Part shown: positions 53,313-62,871 of the stretch, piece by piece
Numbering within the stretch: the first letter of the stretch is position 1
Layout of the letters: each line of letters begins with the position of its first letter
NCBI RefSeq assembly: GCF_004115155.1
Contig: NZ_RDSM01000002.1
Span: forward strand, 1,240,001 to 1,304,000
Length of the DNA: 64,000 bases
Direction: 5' to 3'
DNA from: Granulicella sibirica
GTDB lineage: Bacteria; Acidobacteriota; Terriglobia; Terriglobales; Acidobacteriaceae
Made by a program: the position numbers and the translations under genes
The notes under the pieces: generated by a model
What the model was told of the DNA's origin: nothing
What the model saw: the letters and a program-made list of their open reading frames with translations, nothing else
Database searches by the model: none

Positions 53313-54971
53313 TTACGGCAGCGTTCCACCGACGAAGCTACTTCCACGGCTCGGGCTGTTGGCGTATCGGACTACAAATACTACGTCCGCACCAGACTGG
53401 AGTCCGTTGACGACGTTCCTGTACGACGTCTCGTCGGTGATTGGCTTACGGTTGATCTCCGTGATGACGGCACCCTTACCCAAACCGTTCTCGTCCGCAA
53501 ACGAACCTGGACGTACATCGGTCACGATCACGCCGCCTGAGATGCCGAGCTTCTTTGCCATGGGCGCAGGAACTGCAGCAACTTTGATCCCCAGTTTGTT
53601 CTGCCCGGCATCGGACTCCTGCGGTGAGCCGCCATTGTCATCGTCGGCAGAAGCGACATCGGAGGTTAGTTTGGCTCGATCACCGATCTGCACGCCTGCC
53701 GTGCGCTCTTTGCCATCGCGCAGGTAGCCAAGCTGTACGGTCGACCCAACCCTGCGGCTGGAGATATCGGCTACGAGGTCGTCACCATCCTTGATGCTAC
53801 GCCCGTCAACCGAAACGATCACGTCCTGAGGCTGGAGGCCTGCCTTCGCCGCTCCGCCTCCAGGCGTGATGACCGAGACCATAACGCCATTCTTGAACCC
53901 GTACACACGACCGACCGCTGAGGATTGCCCAGCCTGGAACTGGATGCCGATCGATCCGCGAATGACCTTGTGTTCCGGCCCAATGAGCATGTTGTACACA
54001 CTGGCGACGGTGTTCGAGGGCATCGCAAAGCCAACCCCTTGAGATCCCATCGATTGCGTATAGATTGCGGTGTTCATACCAACGACATTGCCTGTCATAT
54101 CGACCAGAGGTCCGCCCGAGTTACCAGGGTTAATCGCCGCATCGGTCTGGATGAAGCGCTGGAACTGATTCGTCGCAACGCCCGAAGCGCTTGGGCCTTC
54201 ATCGATGCTGCGGTTCTTCGCGGAGACAATGCCGGCGGACACGGTCTGCGATAGGCCGAACGGGCTGCCAATCGCCAGCACCCAATCGCCGACCTGGGCT
54301 CCGTCGGAGTTGCCGAGCTTGACCGTCGGAAGGCTTTCCTTCGATTCGATCTTGATGACTGCTATGTCGGTCTCTTTATCGGTGCCGATCACCTTCGCCG
54401 GACGCCCAGGTTCGTTCTCCGGATCACCTGCGAGCTTGACGAAGATCTTATCGGCTTTATCGACGACGTGATTATTCGTAATGATGTAACCGCGCGAATC
54501 AACGATGTACCCGGAACCTAGGGCACGACGCTCACCGCCGCCAGGACCGTCGGAGTCATCATCTCCTCCGCCGCCGCCCTGCCCGCCAAAAAAGCGGTTG
54601 AAGAAGTCCTGCATGTCGCCCTGCTGCTGGCTGTCATCGTCACCGCCGCCTGGCTGTCCGCGCCGACGGCCCTTCTTTGGAGTAGCGCTCTGCTTCGGCA
54701 GCGACTCCGTGTTGATGTTCACGACGGCAGGGCCAACCTGCTTCACAATCTGCGAGAAACCGTTTGAGAGCGTAACCGGAGAAGGGATCACCAGGGCACG
54801 GGCGTCGGATGAATCGACGTTCTGCTGCTCCTTGCCGCTTACGTTCCGCGTCAGGACAGAACCCGCGAGGATACCGACAGAGAGAGTCACCAGCAGCGTA
54901 AAGCTGGTCGTGAGGGGATGGTTGCGGGTCCGTTCAAGGAATCCCGGCTTATCGGAGTTCGATCTTTCCAT
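53313..54971 (-). CDS. HtrA/DegP-type periplasmic serine protease with two PDZ domains
   Basis: A 552-residue trypsin-like protease anchored or exported by an N-terminal hydrophobic segment (TLLVTLSVGILAGSVL). Catalytic triad: H168 in TNNHVVD, D202 in TDIAVIKI, S285 in GNSGGPLV. Two PDZ domains follow (about 330-425 and 460-552). An unusual Gly/Asp/Ser/Gln-rich insert (about 100-150) sits before the protease core. Degrades misfolded envelope proteins. Single gene on this strand. Confidence 0.95.
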   Translation of the reverse strand: MERSNSDKPGFLERTRNHPLTTSFTLLVTLSVGILAGSVLTRNVSGKEQQNVDSSDARALVIPSPVTLSNGFSQIVKQVGPAVVNINTESLPKQSATPKKGRRRGQPGGGDDDSQQQGDMQDFFNRFFGGQGGGGGDDDSDGPGGGERRALGSGYIVDSRGYIITNNHVVDKADKIFVKLAGDPENEPGRPAKVIGTDKETDIAVIKIESKESLPTVKLGNSDGAQVGDWVLAIGSPFGLSQTVSAGIVSAKNRSIDEGPSASGVATNQFQRFIQTDAAINPGNSGGPLVDMTGNVVGMNTAIYTQSMGSQGVGFAMPSNTVASVYNMLIGPEHKVIRGSIGIQFQAGQSSAVGRVYGFKNGVMVSVITPGGGAAKAGLQPQDVIVSVDGRSIKDGDDLVADISSRRVGSTVQLGYLRDGKERTAGVQIGDRAKLTSDVASADDDNGGSPQESDAGQNKLGIKVAAVPAPMAKKLGISGGVIVTDVRPGSFADENGLGKGAVITEINRKPITDETSYRNVVNGLQSGADVVFVVRYANSPSRGSSFVGGTLP

Positions 54972-55143
54972 GAATATCAGTCTAACCTCGTTGAATCGAT
55001 ACGATATGCGCGCAGGCTGCAGGCGGGTGATTCCACACGCGACCCCAGTGGCTGAACATTCGTTCTTGCCATCTGATTAGACGCGTTCTGCCAGCAAAAG
55101 TGGTATGAAATACGCGGCTTTGCGGATCAGAGGCGGCCTGCGG

Positions 55144-56922
55144 TCAGCGGCCGGGTCCGGTGTTGGTGGCATCGAAGACGACCTCTCCGTTGACGACCGT
55201 CTTGAGGACACGCGTCCCAAGAAGATCGCGGGGCATCACCGCAGTGATGTCGCGGTCGAGCACGATGAAGTCGGCGAAATATCCGGGTTCGAGCCTTCCG
55301 CGCACCCTCTCCGCGAAGTCCGCGTAGGCTGAAGCCTGGGTGTAGGCGTAAAGAGCCTGGTTGAGCGTCAATGCCTGTTCCGGGTGAAAGGTCTTTGTGC
55401 CGGCTTCGTTCTTGCGCGTGACCGCCGAGTAGAGTCCCCGAAATGGGTTGATCGATTCCACGGGGTAGTCCGTCCCGAACGCCAGGGTCACTCCTTGGTC
55501 GAGAAAGCTCTTCCACGCGTAGGCGTAGGCCGACCGCTTCGGACCAAGTCGCGCCGATGCCCAGTTCATATCGGTCAGCAGGTGCGACGGCTGCATCGAG
55601 GCGATCACGTGCTCAGTTGCAAAGCGGGCGAAGTCCCCCGGCAGAAGCACCTGCGCGTGCTCGATACGAAAGCGGGGAGCGTAGGGGGTGCTTGGGCTGG
55701 GGGCTACGACCATCGAGGAGGCGGGATCGGACCCAGGTTTGCCCGAGCGAGAGGTGTCCGGCGCAACTGCCACCTGTTCCGAGGTTCCGAGTGCATCTAG
55801 CGCGATCCCGTTGGCACGGTCGCCAATGGCATGAAATCCAAGCTGAAAACCGGCGGCGGCACGTTCGGAGGACATTTGGTTCAGCTTCGTCTGGTCGAAA
55901 CGTGGAATACCTGAGTTCCCAGGATCGTCAGCATACGGCTCTACCATCGCCGCCGTACGGGACCCCAGCGAGCCATCCATAAAGCCCTTCAGCATACCAA
56001 GATGGAGCAGAGGGTCGTTCGCTGGGTGGCTGGCCCTGCGGCTTTCGAGCGTTGCAAGCGGAAGGGTGAAGTCCAGCCACTCGGAGAACCGTATCTTCAG
56101 CGTTCCGGACCGCTCCATCGATTCGAGGACGAGGAAGTCTTCCCACTCGGAAAAATCCTGAACGCTCGTTACCCCGTGGGAAAGTACGTCGACGATGGCG
56201 ACGTCAAGAGCCTTGTGCCTCTCCTCGGAAGACGGAGGCGGGATCTTCGTCAGGACAAGATTCGTGGCTGCCGTCTCACGCAGGATTCCGGTTGGCTCAC
56301 CCTTCGCGTCGCGGTCGATCTTCGCGCCCTTTGGGTCGGCCGTTTCGGCAGTAATCCCAGCCGCCGCAAGCGCGGCTGTATTCGCCACGGCCATGTGTCC
56401 GTCCGTACGCCAGAGAAAGCATGGCCGACCACCGGTGACACGATCCAGAGCCTGACGAGTTGGCAACTGCTTCCCCGGCCACAGGGTGTGGTCCCAACCT
56501 CCGCCCCGAAGCCAAGATCCCGCCGTCCTGGTCGCCGCATACTTTTCCACAACCTGCAGCATGGCCGCGAGCGATGGCACGGCATCCAGATCGATCGAAA
56601 GTTTCTGCTGTCCGGCGTCTGCCATGTGAACGTGAGCGTCGTTGAAGCCCGGCATCACGAACGCTCCATGTAGATCCATGACCCGGGTGTTCGGGCCCTT
56701 CCACTGCAGGACCTCGACGTCGTTCCCAATCGCCACGAGCTTCCCCCCGGAAATCGCAAGGGCGGTCACCTGACCCGGAGTCGACGCAGGATCGTCTGGG
56801 TGGAGGTGCGCTCCCGTCAGAACCATTCCATCCATATAAATGGTGTCGGCGGAACGCTGCTGCGAGAACGCAGGGATCGAAATGAGAGCGGGAAAAAGCA
56901 CTGCAAGGAGCTTGGAGGTCAC
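55144..56922 (-). CDS. Exported amidohydrolase (YtcJ-like)
   Basis: Metal-dependent hydrolase of 592 residues with a signal peptide (LLAVLFPALISIPAFSQ). The amidohydrolase composite domain begins VMPGFNDAHVHMADAG (HxH metal ligands); later FRIEHAQVLLPGD and GTDYPVESINPFRGL supply the remaining metal and catalytic residues, and ARADFIVLDRD-like end (GYFADFIVLDRDI) is typical. Substrate unknown. Confidence 0.93.
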   Translation of the reverse strand: MTSKLLAVLFPALISIPAFSQQRSADTIYMDGMVLTGAHLHPDDPASTPGQVTALAISGGKLVAIGNDVEVLQWKGPNTRVMDLHGAFVMPGFNDAHVHMADAGQQKLSIDLDAVPSLAAMLQVVEKYAATRTAGSWLRGGGWDHTLWPGKQLPTRQALDRVTGGRPCFLWRTDGHMAVANTAALAAAGITAETADPKGAKIDRDAKGEPTGILRETAATNLVLTKIPPPSSEERHKALDVAIVDVLSHGVTSVQDFSEWEDFLVLESMERSGTLKIRFSEWLDFTLPLATLESRRASHPANDPLLHLGMLKGFMDGSLGSRTAAMVEPYADDPGNSGIPRFDQTKLNQMSSERAAAGFQLGFHAIGDRANGIALDALGTSEQVAVAPDTSRSGKPGSDPASSMVVAPSPSTPYAPRFRIEHAQVLLPGDFARFATEHVIASMQPSHLLTDMNWASARLGPKRSAYAYAWKSFLDQGVTLAFGTDYPVESINPFRGLYSAVTRKNEAGTKTFHPEQALTLNQALYAYTQASAYADFAERVRGRLEPGYFADFIVLDRDITAVMPRDLLGTRVLKTVVNGEVVFDATNTGPGR

Positions 56923-56958
56923 GGGTTGGAGTGTACCAAGATGCGCCTGCCGGATCCG

Positions 56959-58173
56959 CTAATCGTCGACACCAATCGTCGTCAGCGTGTCGAGCAGGGT
57001 AAGCAGAATTCTGCGAAGAGCTGTCTCCCTCCCCGAGGGGTCATACCACTCGGCAAGCGTGTGGATTCCCCCACCTGTCCCGCCCGTTCCAATGGCGATC
57101 GCGGGGATTCCCAGGGAGAGGGGAATATTCGCATCGGTAGATCCGATGCGATGCTCGGTTCGAAGAGCAAGATGCCGGTCGACAGCATGGAGCGTACGCA
57201 GCATCGGTGCACCATCCGGGAGAGCCGCGGCCGGACGATCTCCGATGATCTCGATCAGGATGGACGATGGCGCTCCACGAGCCTGCTCTTCGCCGAGTTG
57301 CAGCCTCATCGCCGTCTCAGTCGCGATCAGTTGAGCGGGATCGATCGAGCGAAGGTCCACGAGCGCTGTCGCCAATTCGGGAATGGAGTTGATACTTGTT
57401 CCACCGGAGATGTGACCGACGTTCAAGGTTGTGCGTGGCACATCTGGCAGAACCACCTTCGAGAGCCCGGTCAGCGCGCGTGCGAGATCGAGAATTGGGT
57501 TAGATACCCCGGCGTCGTTCCAGCTGTGGCCTCCTGGTCCGGAAGCGGTCAGGCGGAATCTCCGACTCCCGAGCGCCCGAGTAACGACCGCAGCCGTTCC
57601 CGCTCCTTCAAGCGCCACGGCCGCCCGGATTCTGTTCCGGTACGCGCCATCCAGGAAGAGATGGCGCATACCCCTGAGGTCCCCTTCGCCTTCTTCGCCC
57701 ACATTTGCCGCGAAGAGAATTCCTGATGGCGGGTCGATTCCCGCATAGCGGAGCGCCGCAATCAACCCGAGAAGGGCCGTTAGCCCCGCCCCGTTATCGC
57801 AGACTCCAGGCGCCAATACTCGATTTCCGTCTACAGACGGCTCCGTCAGTGTTCCCCCCGGAAATACGGTGTCAAGGTGAGCCGAGACTAGAAGAAGTGG
57901 TCCGGACGGATTTACCGTCGCCGGCTCGAGTTCGCCAAGCGCATTGCCCGCCTCGTCCAGATGAACGTTCGTCAAGCCCAAGTCGCGGAAGCGCTCCAGA
58001 AACCACGACGCGCGCTCCCCCTCTCCAAAGGGCGGCGCTGGGATAGCGACGATCTCCATCAGCCATTTGCGGAGCTGGGGCTGGTGCAGATGCAGCCAGT
58101 GAAATGCCCGGTGAACGGCGAGGGTCGAAGCAAGGCGGCTGATCCGAAGCTGCGCGTGAGCGGCGGTTGGCAT
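56959..58173 (-). CDS. M20-family metallopeptidase
   Basis: Encodes 404 residues of a zinc-dependent exopeptidase related to PepT/ArgE: LVSAHLDTVFPGG, VCDNGAGLTALLGL, NVGEEGEGDLRG and the dimerisation-domain motif GPGGHSWNDAGVSNP. No signal peptide. Its start is 2 bases after the truA stop, so the two are co-transcribed. Confidence 0.92.
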   Translation of the reverse strand: MPTAAHAQLRISRLASTLAVHRAFHWLHLHQPQLRKWLMEIVAIPAPPFGEGERASWFLERFRDLGLTNVHLDEAGNALGELEPATVNPSGPLLLVSAHLDTVFPGGTLTEPSVDGNRVLAPGVCDNGAGLTALLGLIAALRYAGIDPPSGILFAANVGEEGEGDLRGMRHLFLDGAYRNRIRAAVALEGAGTAAVVTRALGSRRFRLTASGPGGHSWNDAGVSNPILDLARALTGLSKVVLPDVPRTTLNVGHISGGTSINSIPELATALVDLRSIDPAQLIATETAMRLQLGEEQARGAPSSILIEIIGDRPAAALPDGAPMLRTLHAVDRHLALRTEHRIGSTDANIPLSLGIPAIAIGTGGTGGGIHTLAEWYDPSGRETALRRILLTLLDTLTTIGVDD

Positions 58174-58175
58174 CG

Positions 58176-59009
58176 TCAGTAGTCGACCTCAACGAGAAAC
58201 AACCCGCGAGCCGGAGCGGTCGGGCCGGCGGTTCGGCGATCGCGTGCGGCGAGGATAGAAGGCATTTCACTCGCACGGAGCCGTCCCACCCCGATCTCGA
58301 CAAACGTCCCTACCAAATTTCGTACCATGTGATGCAAAAATCCCGACCCTGTCACGCGGTAGCGAAGGAGGGGTTCATCCGCATGGAGCGTCCATTCCGA
58401 TGCTAGGACTGTCCTGATATTGGGTGTCGGCAGACAAGATCCCTTCCGATTCAGCCTCCCCTGCTCACCCTCTTGCGGTTCTGATTCTCGCGCCGTTCGG
58501 CAGCTTTCGTCCGGATCGACCGCCGCAAAGCTGGTGAAGTCATGCGTGCCGAGCACGTGCGCCGCCGCTTCGCTCATCGCCCCGACGTCCAGCCGATAAG
58601 GACAAGCCCAGACGTACGGAGCAAGCATGGGAGAGCAGATCGTCTCCGCCGCCGATATACGCGGCACGATGCGGTACTCGTAGGTCTTTCGAACCGCGCT
58701 GTGCCGGGCATGAAATCGAGGCGGTGCCGCCTCGAGCGAAAGCAGACGAATCGAGGGAGGGAGTGCGCGGTTCAGAGCATGATGCAGGTTCGGAGCCGGA
58801 ATGGGCGCCGTAAGTTCAAAGCTCGCGACCTGCCCAAGCGCGTGAACGCCCGCGTCAGTACGGCCTGAGCCCTGCGGGAGGACGATCTCTCCGCTGATCC
58901 TCTGAAGCGCGGCGGCGAGCGTTCCTTGGACCGTATGCCGCCCCGGTTGCACCTGCCAGCCGTGAAAGGGCGTTCCGTCGTAACTGATCGTGGCTTTCCA
59001 GAGTGTCAT
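58176..59009 (-). CDS. truA: tRNA pseudouridine(38-40) synthase
   Basis: Makes pseudouridine at tRNA positions 38-40; 277 residues. Catalytic D52 in GSGRTDAGVHALGQ; other motifs are YDGTPFHGWQVQPGRHTVQG and RVTGSGFLHHMVRNLVGT. A 20-residue insert (REPSEPQEGEQG region, about 165-190) is longer than in E. coli. ATG 59009 chosen; a longer frame begins at 59102 but lacks homology-like sequence. First gene of the truA-M20 unit. Confidence 0.95.
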   Translation of the reverse strand: MTLWKATISYDGTPFHGWQVQPGRHTVQGTLAAALQRISGEIVLPQGSGRTDAGVHALGQVASFELTAPIPAPNLHHALNRALPPSIRLLSLEAAPPRFHARHSAVRKTYEYRIVPRISAAETICSPMLAPYVWACPYRLDVGAMSEAAAHVLGTHDFTSFAAVDPDESCRTARESEPQEGEQGRLNRKGSCLPTPNIRTVLASEWTLHADEPLLRYRVTGSGFLHHMVRNLVGTFVEIGVGRLRASEMPSILAARDRRTAGPTAPARGLFLVEVDY

Positions 59010-59395
59010 GGAGAATTTCAAACGTGCCGAACCCGAATCAATCGACCACGTTGGTTGATATACTCCAGTATCCACGAAAGAGGATACGAATCGGCAGGAC
59101 AAGAGGACAGGTCCAAGTCTGACTGCTGAAGCCTAGCCTTCAGAAAGACTCACAAAGACCGGTGCGCGGTTTCAGGGAACGAAGCGTGAGATGGATGCGT
59201 ATGCCTATCCATCGGGAAGCTGGAAGCGGCACTGGACCGGCCACCGGTGAGCTAAGTGCCGGATTTGCGACACTTGGAGTCCTTTCGGCTCATCCAGTCG
59301 TCTAGTGGGCATACCCGCAGGATGGCAGGAGTGGCGACGTCTGTATATCGCACGAAGTTTTGCGAACGAAGCACATGAAGCAGGAGAGAGCGCAA
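59010..59395. other. Intergenic stretch between truA and the TolC-like gene
   Basis: About 385 bases between divergent genes, presumably with both promoters. No open frame with a ribosome binding site or family resemblance. Small inverted repeats are present (CCGGCCACCGG near 59239) but no clear motif. Confidence 0.55.
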
Positions 59396-61534
59396 GTGAG
59401 ATTAAGGGATTTGCAGGCGGCGGCGAGTGTATCGGTGATTCTGATGGGTTCAGTGACGCAGCCGGGCCTCGCCCAGGTCCAGAAGCAAACGATCAAGGCG
59501 CCTGCGGGCGACGCGGTTGCCGCAGGGCAGCAGGACCTCCCCACAGCACCCACGCCAAAGCAGACCGAGCCGCTCTATATGCGCGATACACCGAATGACT
59601 ATACCCAGCCGCGCCACCAGAGTCTCCTGCATCCCTTAAACGCGTATAAGCCCGAGGATTTCCCTCTTCCGCGGCTGAGCAACACCCCGCGACTCGGCGA
59701 CCTTCTGAGAGATGGCACTCTTTACCTAAGCCTCTCCGACGCGGTCACGCTCTCACTCGAAAATAACTTCGATATTGCCATCGCACGGATCAACCTTGAC
59801 ATCGCCGATACCGACGTTCTGAGAACCCGGGCCGGAGGCACCTTCCGCGGCGTCTCAACCGGACTCGTAACGGGCACACTTGGAGGTACTACGACCACCA
59901 TCACCGGTGGCGGCGGCCCGGGCGGGACAACAAGCGCATCCGGCGGCAGCGGCACCGGCTCTTCGGGGTTGGTCCTGAGCGAAAACGGAAACGGCCCGGC
60001 ACCAGAGCTTCTTGATCCAGCCCTCACCGGCACCGTCGGTTATGAGTCCTCAAAGACTGTTCAGAGTACGACCTTTATTACCGGCACGAGCACCCTCAAC
60101 CAGAACACGAGCACATATAACGTCGGCTACCAGCAGGGTTTTCAGACCGGCACTCTGCTTAATGTCACCTTTAACAACAGCCGCGTGACCACGAACAGCG
60201 AGCGTTCAAGCTACAGCCCGCTGCTCCAGACCAACTTCCGTGCCCAGGCGACCCAGCATCTGCTTCAGGGCTTCGGTACGTGGATCAATGGGCGCTTCAT
60301 GATTCAGGCGAAGAATAATCGCCGCATCACCGACTCTGCCTTCCGCCAACAGATCATCTACACCGTCACCCAGGTAGAAAGCATCTACTGGGCGCTCGTC
60401 AGTGCCTATGAAGACGTTCAGGCCAAGGAGCGAGCCCTTGACCAGTCCACGAAGCTGACCGCCGATAACAGGCGCCAGCTTGAGATTGGCACCCTAGCCC
60501 CGCTCGATGTCGTGAACTCCGACAGCGCCGTGGCAACTGACAAGCAAGCCCTCATTGCTTCCAAGTCAAACCTTCAGTACCAGCAACTTCTGATGAAGCA
60601 GGCCATCGCTCGGAATCTCGACGATAAGATCATCGCCGCCGCCCCGGTCATTCCTACCGACCGTGTCGGACTCGATCGCCTGGCCGAAGAGGATATGACG
60701 GTCGAGGATTTGGTGCAGCAGGCCTATGTCAACAATCCCCAGATCGAGCAAGCGGTGCTCACCATGAAGAATAACGAGATCACGATCCGCGCTCTCAAAA
60801 ACGGTCTTCTTCCCACCGTGGACGCCGTCGCCTTCTATGCGAGCTCGGGCCTTGGTGGAAGCCAAAGCGCCTTGCTCAATTGCGGAACGACCACCGGCCC
60901 GTTCGTCGCCTGCCCTCCGGGAACTGTGCCAAACTCGAACTACGGCGGCGTGTTCCAAAACACCTTCAACAATAGCTCGCCCGACTACGGGGCCTCGGTC
61001 AATATCAACATCCCCCTCCGTAACCGTATCGCCCAGGCCGATCAAGCCCGCTCGCAAATGGAATATCGTCAAACCCAGATGCGTCTGCAGCAGCTTTACA
61101 CGCAGATTCGCATCCAGGTAATTAACGGTCAATACGCCCTGACCAATGACCGCGCCCAGGTCGTGGCAGCACAGTCGACTCGTGACTTCAACGCTCAAAG
61201 CCTCGACGCTGAGCAAAAGAAGTACAAGCTCGGCGCTTCGACCACAGCGAACGTGTTGCAGCAGGAGCGTAATCTCGCCGCCGCCGAAAATAACCTTATC
61301 TCGGCAACGGCGGCCTACGCTCGTGACCGCTCGAACCTGCGTCAGATCCTCTCGAACACCCTCGACGAATACGGCATCGACCTCGTCGACACTGCGAAGG
61401 GTGAAGTCAACAAAAACCCAAGCATTCCAGGCCTCACCGCACCCAAGCCTCCGGCGGCACCAAAGCCTATCTCGGTAACGCCAGACACGGCTGCTCCGGG
61501 CGTCCCTGCCACGACCGCACCAGCCCCTCGGTAA
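59396..61534 (+). CDS. TolC-family outer-membrane efflux protein
   Basis: Encodes about 712 residues. I favour a GTG at 59396 because AGGAG lies nine bases upstream and it gives a signal peptide (DLQAAASVSVILMGSVTQPGLAQ); an ATG at 59375 is in frame but has no ribosome binding site. Two OEP domains are present (about 140-440 and 455-680), with long coiled-coil stretches such as NRIAQADQARSQMEYRQTQM and LDAEQKKYKLGASTTANVLQ. A Gly/Thr/Ser-rich insert (about 160-190) and a Pro-rich end are unusual. No pump genes are adjacent. Confidence 0.9.
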   Translation: MRLRDLQAAASVSVILMGSVTQPGLAQVQKQTIKAPAGDAVAAGQQDLPTAPTPKQTEPLYMRDTPNDYTQPRHQSLLHPLNAYKPEDFPLPRLSNTPRLGDLLRDGTLYLSLSDAVTLSLENNFDIAIARINLDIADTDVLRTRAGGTFRGVSTGLVTGTLGGTTTTITGGGGPGGTTSASGGSGTGSSGLVLSENGNGPAPELLDPALTGTVGYESSKTVQSTTFITGTSTLNQNTSTYNVGYQQGFQTGTLLNVTFNNSRVTTNSERSSYSPLLQTNFRAQATQHLLQGFGTWINGRFMIQAKNNRRITDSAFRQQIIYTVTQVESIYWALVSAYEDVQAKERALDQSTKLTADNRRQLEIGTLAPLDVVNSDSAVATDKQALIASKSNLQYQQLLMKQAIARNLDDKIIAAAPVIPTDRVGLDRLAEEDMTVEDLVQQAYVNNPQIEQAVLTMKNNEITIRALKNGLLPTVDAVAFYASSGLGGSQSALLNCGTTTGPFVACPPGTVPNSNYGGVFQNTFNNSSPDYGASVNINIPLRNRIAQADQARSQMEYRQTQMRLQQLYTQIRIQVINGQYALTNDRAQVVAAQSTRDFNAQSLDAEQKKYKLGASTTANVLQQERNLAAAENNLISATAAYARDRSNLRQILSNTLDEYGIDLVDTAKGEVNKNPSIPGLTAPKPPAAPKPISVTPDTAAPGVPATTAPAPR

Positions 61535-61547
61535 TATGCGCACTTAC

Positions 61548-61586
61548 AAGAGCCCGGACCTCGCGTCCGGGCTCTTCGCTTTTCGG
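61548..61586 (+). terminator. Rho-independent terminator after the TolC-like gene
   Basis: Perfect 12-bp stem (AAGAGCCCGGAC / GTCCGGGCTCTT) with a 5-base loop, followed by CGCTTTTCGG. Also readable from the other strand, where it lies after the convergent gene. Confidence 0.85.
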
Positions 61587-61594
61587 ACGAGTCT

Positions 61595-62587
61595 CTAATT
61601 CTGTAGTCCGACCGTGAAGATCGTGTCGAAAACATCTTCGCTACTCGCCGGAACCATACCCACCCTACTCTGCGCGCCAGCTTCGAGCCATGTTCTCAGC
61701 CAGTAGTACCGATGTAAACGTACAAGGCGCGAAGCCACGGGTTGATGATCGATTAGTATTTCAGCGATCTTCTGGCTCATCTCATCCGTATCCCTCATCG
61801 TCTCCCGGGTAGCCTCGATGAACTCGCAATCGAGCAGCCGCTCATGAGCATGGGTGAACATCTCGGTTCCCATGATGCCACTCTCCACATGAAGTTCGCT
61901 CATTTGCTCCAGCGAGAAGGCCGCCGAAGCATCGAGACGATCCCGGAAACCAAGGTAAAGCCTGCGCGATCCTTCAGCCCGAAGCGGCAGAAGACCGAAC
62001 TCTTCGACCAGTAATCGCGGCATTACGAGAGCCATGCTCCGCGGCGTGAAGCCATCCAGCGACAACACCCGGCAGTTCCATTGCAGACCAAGCCCTCTCG
62101 TTATCGTCTCGAGAGAGACTCCGCATTCATGCTGCAGCCACTCACCGATCTTTCCAGCGCCCGCGCTCTTCTGCGCATCGATTGCTCTGCGAAGCTGCGG
62201 ATGCGTGATCCAGCCTTGCTCGAGCATCACCAACCCAAGGGGCAGCCTATGCCGATGCGGTGATTCCTGCGGCGTCGCCGCGACGCCACTTCCAAGTTCG
62301 CGTCCCGTGGCATTTCGAACCAGAGCCTCAAGGCAGCCTGCCCCACACGCCCACTGCCCTTCGAAGATCGGACGGCGCTTGTTCCTCCAGGGCTTCGTCC
62401 AACCCGAGGCACACATTGGGTTCGCACATCCCTTTCGAGGAGTCTCGGTGGCCGGAACAGAAGAAAAGCCGACGAAGTTCCTGCTCAATGAAGGAGGGTA
62501 CAAGTCCTCAAACCACGCACTTTCATCCTGTGACACAACCTCCACCATTCGCTTTTCCAATCCAAGCCGAGCCCCTAGGAACGACAT
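61595..62587 (-). CDS. GspE/PilB N-terminal-like domain protein in the flagellar operon
   Basis: Encodes 330 residues, no signal peptide. An N-terminal cysteine cluster (C54, C59, C81, C85) could bind zinc. The middle (about 115-235) resembles the N-terminal MshEN/T2SSE_N domain of type II secretion and type IV pilus ATPases: LVMLEQGWITHPQLRRAIDA, GEWLQHECGVSLETITRGL and LLPLRAEGSRRLYLGFRDRLD. No ATPase domain follows. Overlaps fliN by 13 bases, so it is co-translated with flagellar genes. Function unknown. Confidence 0.75.
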   Translation of the reverse strand: MSFLGARLGLEKRMVEVVSQDESAWFEDLYPPSLSRNFVGFSSVPATETPRKGCANPMCASGWTKPWRNKRRPIFEGQWACGAGCLEALVRNATGRELGSGVAATPQESPHRHRLPLGLVMLEQGWITHPQLRRAIDAQKSAGAGKIGEWLQHECGVSLETITRGLGLQWNCRVLSLDGFTPRSMALVMPRLLVEEFGLLPLRAEGSRRLYLGFRDRLDASAAFSLEQMSELHVESGIMGTEMFTHAHERLLDCEFIEATRETMRDTDEMSQKIAEILIDHQPVASRLVRLHRYYWLRTWLEAGAQSRVGMVPASSEDVFDTIFTVGLQN

Positions 62588-62871
62588 GCCACACTCTCCA
62601 GCCGCAGTTGCGGCGCTGCCACTTCTGTAACCCTCAGCGCAAAATTTCCGTTCGACACTACCACCTGCCCGCGCGCGACGATCCTATTTCCGACCACAAG
62701 GTCCACCGGCTGCGATTCGTGTCGATCTAACTCCACCACGTCACCGCAGGCATGTTGCAGCACCTCCCGTAGCGTCATCTCTCGGGACCCGAACTGCAAT
62801 ATTGCCTCCAGCTCAATGTCCGCAAGCAACCCAGATCCTGTATCGGCGCCCATGCCATAACCTCCGCCCAT
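62575..62871 (-). CDS. fliN: Flagellar motor switch protein FliN (SpoA domain)
   Basis: A 98-residue SpoA/FliN-type protein: ADIELEAILQFGSREMTLRE, then ELDRHESQPVDLVVGNRIVA and GQVVVSNGNFALRV. FliN is part of the cytoplasmic C-ring controlling rotation and export. ATG overlaps the fliA stop (TGATG). It lies inside the flagellar operon. Confidence 0.9.
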   Translation of the reverse strand: MGGGYGMGADTGSGLLADIELEAILQFGSREMTLREVLQHACGDVVELDRHESQPVDLVVGNRIVARGQVVVSNGNFALRVTEVAAPQLRLESVACRS

